Shown: piece by piece, positions 59,626-64,000 of the stretch | Layout of the letters: every line of letters begins with the position of its first letter | Numbering within the stretch: the first letter of the stretch is position 1 | Assembly (NCBI GenBank): GCA_016235815.1 | Contig: JACRIM010000056.1 | Coordinates: 20,907-84,906, forward strand | Length of the DNA: 64,000 nucleotides | Origin: Planctomycetota bacterium | GTDB taxonomy: Bacteria; Planctomycetota; Phycisphaerae; UBA1845; UTPLA1 | Reading direction: 5' to 3' | Notes under the pieces: generated by a model | Databases searched by the model: none | Told to the model about the DNA's origin: nothing | The model's input: only the letters and a program-made list of their open reading frames with translations | Translations under genes and position numbers: made by a program

Positions 59626-59822
59626 CACAAGTACGGGAATTCGTTCCCACGAGCTAGGCGACGCCCAAGCGAAGAAATATTCCCGCCAAAATTTGGTGCG
59701 AGTATTGAGTTTCGCGCCAGAGTGGGATTTCGTATGCATACGCGCGCGGCTAAGTTAAAGCTCTACCCGGGCACAGCCTTGACCAACGGCACCAATCTGC
59801 GACACTGGCCCGTCGAGTCAAT

Positions 59823-60923
59823 ATGTCTAAAAAGAAAGAACACCAAAAGCCCGCACCCAAGTCGCCCGCCAAACAGCCCTCCGGCTCGCGGCGGATCGTC
59901 TTTATCCTCGTGATCCTCCTGCTCGTGCCCGTTCTCGTGGAGGCCGTGCTTCGCATTCCCGGCGTCGGGCCGACCAGTTACGCCCCGCGGCGGTTTGAGC
60001 CGGATGGTCGCGTGCCGTTCGTGCCCAGCACAAATTCCCGGGCGACCCAGATGGTCTACGACCGGAACCTGACCTTTTCCTCGGTGTACGACCCGCGCGG
60101 CGACACCCGCGGCTACTTCGGCCCCGAGGGGCGCGTGCTCTACCGGCTCAACACCTTCGGTATTCGCGGCGGTGATGTTCCCTTCGGCAAGCCGCCCAAC
60201 GGATTTCGCGTTGTCTGCCTCGGCGATTCGATCACCTTTGGCGAAGGCGTGAAGGAGGAAGACACCTATCCCGTGCAGCTCCAGCGCCTGCTCGCGGGGT
60301 CCATGCGCGACAAACAGGTCGAAGTCATCAATCAGGGCGTGCAAGGCTACGGCACCAAGGAAGAAGTGGAGTCCTACTTCATGGTCGGCCGAGCCTATCG
60401 GCCGGACGTCGTACTCGTCGGGTTTTATTTGAATGACGCGACCGACTTCGGCGAGACGATTCGCCAGAACGACGCGAAGAATCGCGAATTGGCGCTGACG
60501 GGTCTGGCGAAGGTGTCGAAGATTTTCGAAATCCTCGAACGTCGGCGAATCGCACAGGAGCGGCAGGACGAGTTCTTCGCATCCACGCGCAAGAGTTTTG
60601 ATTCGCCGCTCTGGTTGGTTTGCAAGGATCAACTGCTCCGTTTGAAGGAGGACACACTTCAATGGAAGGCGCGAATGGTGGTCGTGGTCTTCCCGGTGTT
60701 GTGGCAGTTGGATGCGTATCCGCTGCAAGACATCCACACCAAGCTGGCCGATGAGTTCAAGCGGCTGGGATTGGAATCGCTGGATTTGCTCGACGCATTC
60801 CGTGGGAAAGATGCGGAGTCGCTCTGGGTCCACCCGACCGATCAGCACCCCAACGAAATCGCCCACACCATCGCCGCGGAGAAGATCGCCGAGTACCTCC
60901 GCAAGCCGACCCCCGCGCCGTAA
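59823..60923 (+). CDS. Membrane-anchored SGNH/GDSL-family hydrolase
   Basis: 366 residues. A basic N-terminus and one membrane segment (IVFILVILLLVPVLVEAVLR, about 25-44) are followed by the SGNH fold. Block I is VVCLGDSITFGEGV (nucleophile Ser), block III is FYLNDATDFG (Asn) and block V is HPTDQHPNEIAH (Asp and His). The first beta strands (LNTFGIRGGDVPF) are those of the family that acts on glycan O-acyl groups, such as the AlgX/AlgJ-like and polysaccharide acetylation proteins. A role in modifying surface polysaccharide is inferred; the substrate is unknown. Confidence 0.8.
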   Translation: MSKKKEHQKPAPKSPAKQPSGSRRIVFILVILLLVPVLVEAVLRIPGVGPTSYAPRRFEPDGRVPFVPSTNSRATQMVYDRNLTFSSVYDPRGDTRGYFGPEGRVLYRLNTFGIRGGDVPFGKPPNGFRVVCLGDSITFGEGVKEEDTYPVQLQRLLAGSMRDKQVEVINQGVQGYGTKEEVESYFMVGRAYRPDVVLVGFYLNDATDFGETIRQNDAKNRELALTGLAKVSKIFEILERRRIAQERQDEFFASTRKSFDSPLWLVCKDQLLRLKEDTLQWKARMVVVVFPVLWQLDAYPLQDIHTKLADEFKRLGLESLDLLDAFRGKDAESLWVHPTDQHPNEIAHTIAAEKIAEYLRKPTPAP

Positions 60924-61161
60924 CGCCCGTCGCCCGCGCAGAATGTGCGGACATCAATCCCAATTGACCGATATCACGGACGCGAGCGTGCAACCAGCGC
61001 GCGCGACTTGCAGATTTCTTTTCGCGTGAATTGCAGCCCCCGGAACTAAATTATAGGCGCGCCGTTTTGCCACGGCCTGTCTTTATCGGCACCTCGAAAT
61101 TGGAATTATTTTCGCCCATCCCGATGCGGAAATCTCCGACGTTTTTGCCGAATCAGGACTA

Positions 61162-61167
61162 TATAAT
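61162..61167 (+). promoter_or_regulatory. Perfect TATAAT upstream of the UVR-motif gene
   Basis: TATAAT stands out in GC-rich surroundings 29 bp before the start at 61196. A matching -35 at the right distance is not evident, so the promoter is only plausible. Confidence 0.35.
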
Positions 61168-61195
61168 TGGGTGAGTAACCCGCGAGGAGAAGCAC

Positions 61196-61987
61196 ATGGC
61201 ATCTTTAGACCTCCGTCGCATCCTGGCCGGCTGGGAATACGAGCCGAACCAGATCACCGTGAGAAAAGTCACGGGCGATGACGGCTCCATCAAGATTCAG
61301 ATGCGCCTCGATCTGGGTATCCTTCAGATGGAGGTCAGTGGTCGTCCAGACGGGCAGCGCCCGCACGGCTACGAATCGCTGCTCGCCTATCACGAGCATC
61401 GCCTGCAGAAGCACGTCGATAAGAACGGCACCGATCTGGGCATCGAACTGACCCCCGATGAATGCCAGGGCCTGCGCGAAGAGGCCGTGCAGTATTACCA
61501 CCGCTATCTGGCCGAGTTCGTGCTGGAGGATTTCGCCGGCGTCCATCGCGACACGGCTCGCAACCTGCGCGTGCTCGACCTGTGCCGACAGGCCGCCGCC
61601 GAAGAATCCGATCGAGCGGCCCTCGAACAATATCGGCCCTACCTGCTCATGATGAACACGCGGGCCCAAGTGCACCTCGCCCTTCGCAAGGGTGCATTCC
61701 GCAAAGCGCTGGGTCAGGTCGAAGACGGGCTTTCCAAGATTCAGGAAGTGTTCACGGAGGCCGGCCAGGAAGATGCGTTCGAAGATGCCACGGAAGTCGG
61801 CATCCTTAAGGCGCTGCATCAGGAGATCGCCGCCCGTCTGCCGGTCGATCCGATGGAGAAGCTCCAGACGGAATTGCAGAAGGCCGTGGACGAAGAACGC
61901 TACGAAGACGCCATCGTCCTTCGCGAGCGCATCGACGCTATTCTCGAAGAGAAGACGCTGGCCCCGGTGAAGCGCCGCAAGAAATAA
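61196..61987 (+). CDS. Protein with C-terminal UVR (UvrB/UvrC) motif
   Basis: 263 residues with ribosome site GAGGAG seven bases upstream. The last 50 residues contain the UVR motif: KLQTELQKAVDEERYEDAIV, then LRERIDAILEE, as found in UvrB, UvrC and McsA. The earlier part is a beta domain (1-55) and helices (ALRKGAFRKALGQVEDGLSK). It is not a full UvrB, UvrC or McsA. The UVR motif probably mediates a protein contact; the pathway is not known. Confidence 0.78.
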   Translation: MASLDLRRILAGWEYEPNQITVRKVTGDDGSIKIQMRLDLGILQMEVSGRPDGQRPHGYESLLAYHEHRLQKHVDKNGTDLGIELTPDECQGLREEAVQYYHRYLAEFVLEDFAGVHRDTARNLRVLDLCRQAAAEESDRAALEQYRPYLLMMNTRAQVHLALRKGAFRKALGQVEDGLSKIQEVFTEAGQEDAFEDATEVGILKALHQEIAARLPVDPMEKLQTELQKAVDEERYEDAIVLRERIDAILEEKTLAPVKRRKK

Positions 61988-62646
61988 TCAGGTTCGCGCT
62001 CGCATTATCCTGGGGTGTTTAACTGTTCCCCAATTCTGACGATTCCATTCCGCGTATGCAATTCGTTGTCAGACCGAATCTCGCGCGAGCCATACGCGAT
62101 ATCTGACAATCCCAACATCACCCACCGTTTCGCCTCTCCCTGCCTAATTTGAATAGGTTTCATAATCCCTGTGGCACAGGCGTCTCGCCTGTCTAAAGCG
62201 GGTTCTGAAACAGCCTGTAGCGCATGGCAATGGACCAACGCACGTGGGATTTTCCTCAGCACCTGCAGGCTCTTCCGCAATCGACAATGTGGTATTCACT
62301 CCTGCAGAATTGTCGCAACGTATGAATCACGCCGCACTTGCGTGGTTATCGGTGTTTGTGGCACGCAAATTGCTGGTGTGTTTGGCGTCATTCTCGCGCG
62401 GTGATGTGGACCAAGCGTCCGGTCGTCACCGCGCAACAGGGCATTCGGGTTCGGGCGAGTGTAAGAGAGGGGTTAGAGACTTTGCGTTATCGGTGCGCGC
62501 AATGCGCCGATGCGGCTCGTGGGCGATGCGCGCGTGAGAATAGTGGGGTACACGGTTAAGAAACGGCACGGAAACTTCAATGCACGGGGCTATAATAAGA
62601 GTAATTACACTGATGCTCGAATCCGCTGGTGAGAGGAGTTATCCCA
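61988..62646. other. 659-bp intergenic region with one repeat element, no gene
   Basis: No gene is supported; several short open frames overlap each other and lack ribosome sites. It contains the GGCACAGGCGTCTCGCCTGT palindrome at 62173-62192. A TATAAT at 62591-62596 lies 51 bp before the PEP-CTERM gene start without a clear -35. Confidence 0.5.
62176..62192. repeat. Palindromic dispersed element
   Basis: ACAGGCG-TCT-CGCCTGT is a perfect 7-bp hairpin. From memory of planctomycete genomes this CACAGGCGTCTCGCCTGT element recurs often and gives spurious peptides like RRDACATG. Only one copy is in this window. Confidence 0.5.
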
Positions 62647-63363
62647 ATGATTCACACTAACAAAGTACTCGTTTATGTTGTTGCATTCGCGCTGGCGTCC
62701 CCGCTGGTCGCTTGCGCTGGCATCATCGTGGATCAGCCGCCCGTTGTCGGTGCAGGCGGACCGGCCAGCGATACAGCGTTGATTGACGACTACGGGAATC
62801 CGGGCTGGGAGATTTCCGCGGACGAGTTTATCTCTCCTGCGAACGCAACGATCCATCGGGTTGTCTGGTGGGGTTTCTACGGAGGGAACAATCCGGCTGG
62901 GAGCTTCTTCCCGCCGACCGGCGATGAGTGGATGCGGATACGATTCTACTCGCCGCGTGTGGGCGATGGTCTGCCGGGCAGCGTGCTCTACGAGACCATC
63001 CTCCTGAATGCCCAACGAACGGCCACTGGCGCATCCTACGGACCGCACCCCGCCTATAGGTTTGAGAGCGACCTGACAGTTCCTTTTCCACTAGCAGAAT
63101 CAATGCACTACTGGTTCGAAGTCACGCAGACGGCAGACATTAACAGCGTATTCCGGAGGTTCGAGACACCCGATTATGATACACCTTTTGCATACCTCAA
63201 CAATTGGGTAAGAGATTGGGATCGTTTGTCACTTGGAGGGTTATCTTTTCAATTGATTGATGTGCCCGAACCTTCGACACTTTGTTTTCTCACAACTTCG
63301 TTAATCACACTCATGTGGAAGGGGGTGCGAATGACCAACCGACCAACAGCAGGATCCGTGTAG
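62647..63363 (+). CDS. PEP-CTERM sorting-domain protein
   Basis: 238 residues; the ATG at 62647 has GAGAGGAG eight bases upstream. A signal peptide (VLVYVVAFALASPLVACAG) is followed by a beta-rich body (HRVVWWGFYGGNNPAGSFFP). The C-terminus is a PEP-CTERM signal: VPEPSTLCFLTTSLITLMW, then a basic end. Exosortase cleaves such proteins and releases or anchors them in the outer layers. The body matches planctomycete proteins in which a device described as xxRVxWWGxY occurs, function unknown. Confidence 0.8.
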   Translation: MIHTNKVLVYVVAFALASPLVACAGIIVDQPPVVGAGGPASDTALIDDYGNPGWEISADEFISPANATIHRVVWWGFYGGNNPAGSFFPPTGDEWMRIRFYSPRVGDGLPGSVLYETILLNAQRTATGASYGPHPAYRFESDLTVPFPLAESMHYWFEVTQTADINSVFRRFETPDYDTPFAYLNNWVRDWDRLSLGGLSFQLIDVPEPSTLCFLTTSLITLMWKGVRMTNRPTAGSV

Positions 63364-63418
63364 GCTGACCCCATCGGTCATTTCAATTTCGGACTGAACA
63401 TCCTATGGAGGTAGTATC

Positions 63419-63826
63419 ATGTCTTGTAGGCGTTATGATAGGAATTTAATCGCGATGTGTGCATTTTTATTGTCGTGCTGTTTTTTTATGGCCTCGCCGG
63501 TGCTGGGACAATACCCGACGGAACTCTGCATTCCCTCCCCTTTCCTTTCCTGTGATCCCGCGTGTCAATCGGTCGTTCCTGTTCTCGCATGCCCGCCGGC
63601 CCCCACGGCTTATGTGGCCGGCGGACTCACGATTCGGGAGGGCCGCGTCGCTCCGGACGGGACCGACGGCATGAACCACGGCCAGAACGCATCCGTGGCC
63701 ATTGACGATGGGACAGGAGCCAACGGGAGGTTTGTAATCGCGTGGCAGACGGCGGAGGAGCTTCGAGATTATCCAAACATTGGTAAATGGAATGATGAGC
63801 AGGTTCTAGTGCCTCGTCTCTATTGA
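63419..63826 (+). pseudogene. Exported protein truncated by an IS630-type element
   Basis: Only 135 codons are open. A signal peptide (LIAMCAFLLSCCFFMASPVL) is followed by a Cys-rich stretch. It then reads MNHGQNASVAIDDGTGANGR and FVIAWQTAEELRDYPN, which looks like the opening of a large secreted repeat protein. The frame ends at 63826, 4 bp past the stop of a convergent transposase (63820-63822), and the last few residues (VLVPRLY) are likely read from the insertion element. The missing part should lie beyond the window. Confidence 0.6.
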
Positions 63827-64000
63827 ATCTTTGGGTATAGCCGTCGGAGCTTGATCCTCGCATCGGCCGTGGTGAACTGCCAGTCGATTGTCGCTCGGCT
63901 GGTGTTGCGATTTCTTTGCCAACGGTCCACGGCTGCCATCAGCGTCGGCTTGTCGGGAACACGATCTCCCATGCACTGCCGCGAGAGCACACCCAGTTCG
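63820..64000 (-). mobile_element. IS630-type transposase, C-terminal end (cut by window end)
   Basis: On the - strand the frame from 63999 to 63820 reads ELGVLSRQCMGDRVPDKPTL, then MAAVDRWQRNRNTSRATIDW, QFTTADARIKLRRLYPKIQ and a stop. The WxF/WxFTTxDARIKLxRLYP ending is the signature of IS630-family transposase C-termini (DDE superfamily). About 60 codons are in view. One end of the element should lie within about 20 bp below 63820, but its terminal repeat and the TA target cannot be fixed from one end. Confidence 0.85.

Noticed and set aside
59578..59913. 111-residue open frame before the SGNH hydrolase
   Set aside because: It overlaps the start of the hydrolase in another frame, crosses repeat sequence and has no recognisable content.
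62171..62559. Several short + open frames in the 659-bp gap
   Set aside because: They overlap one another in different frames, lack ribosome sites and begin inside a known type of dispersed palindrome.

Overview
The window is GC-rich bacterial chromosome and most resembles a planctomycete, probably of the Phycisphaerae type. That placement is inferred from a dockerin-like CNCPGDLNGDG tail, a PEP-CTERM protein beside an exosortase-type polysaccharide locus, a TIGR02999-type sigma factor paired with a Ser/Thr kinase carrying TPRs, several GT-C-like membrane proteins and numerous short dispersed repeats. No rRNA, tRNA or CRISPR array was recognised.

Layout. 2-6541 (+): the end of an exopolysaccharide operon (glycosyltransferases, a NodB deacetylase, an O-antigen/O-glycosylation ligase), with adjacent genes overlapping by a few bases. 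6541-9576: an accessory patch with an orphan HsdR-N nuclease-like gene, a phage Mu gp27-like gene whose 3' half is built of repeats, and a perfect 33-unit heptanucleotide array. 9577-17512 (-): a type IV pilus / type II secretion-like cluster with two major pilins, four minor prepilin-type proteins and PilM-N-O-P-like assembly proteins. 17778-28725: an FCY1-type deaminase, two GT-C-like membrane proteins, an LPG-synthase-type membrane protein, an acyl-CoA dehydrogenase, a lipoprotein with a cysteine-peptidase-like domain, and a GT2 glycosyltransferase. The last 26 codons of the GT2 gene recur on the far side of an AT-richer lipoprotein gene. 28804-36559: a B12-binding-fold protein, proline dehydrogenase, and the sigma factor/kinase pair divergent from a secreted dockerin-like protein.

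36613-42717: rhomboid protease, MogA/MoaB, PhoR-PhoB and a DUF47-PiT phosphate uptake pair. 42742-52505 (-): secreted and envelope proteins, a secreted DUF255 protein, two secretin-N-type proteins, a double zinc-finger protein, SppA, a diguanylate cyclase and a receiver-like partner. 52627-63000: PBP4-type DacB, a Maf glycosyltransferase coupled to a radical-SAM-like protein that has lost its iron-sulfur motif, a coiled-coil membrane protein, TPR, SGNH hydrolase and UVR proteins, and a PEP-CTERM protein. The window ends in an IS630-type transposase that appears to cut off a secreted protein gene.

The main themes are surface polysaccharide and protein glycosylation, pilus assembly and phosphate sensing. 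The least ordinary items are the heptamer array, the cysteine-less radical SAM homologue, the repeat-built phage-like gene and the GT2 remnant flanking a foreign-looking gene.
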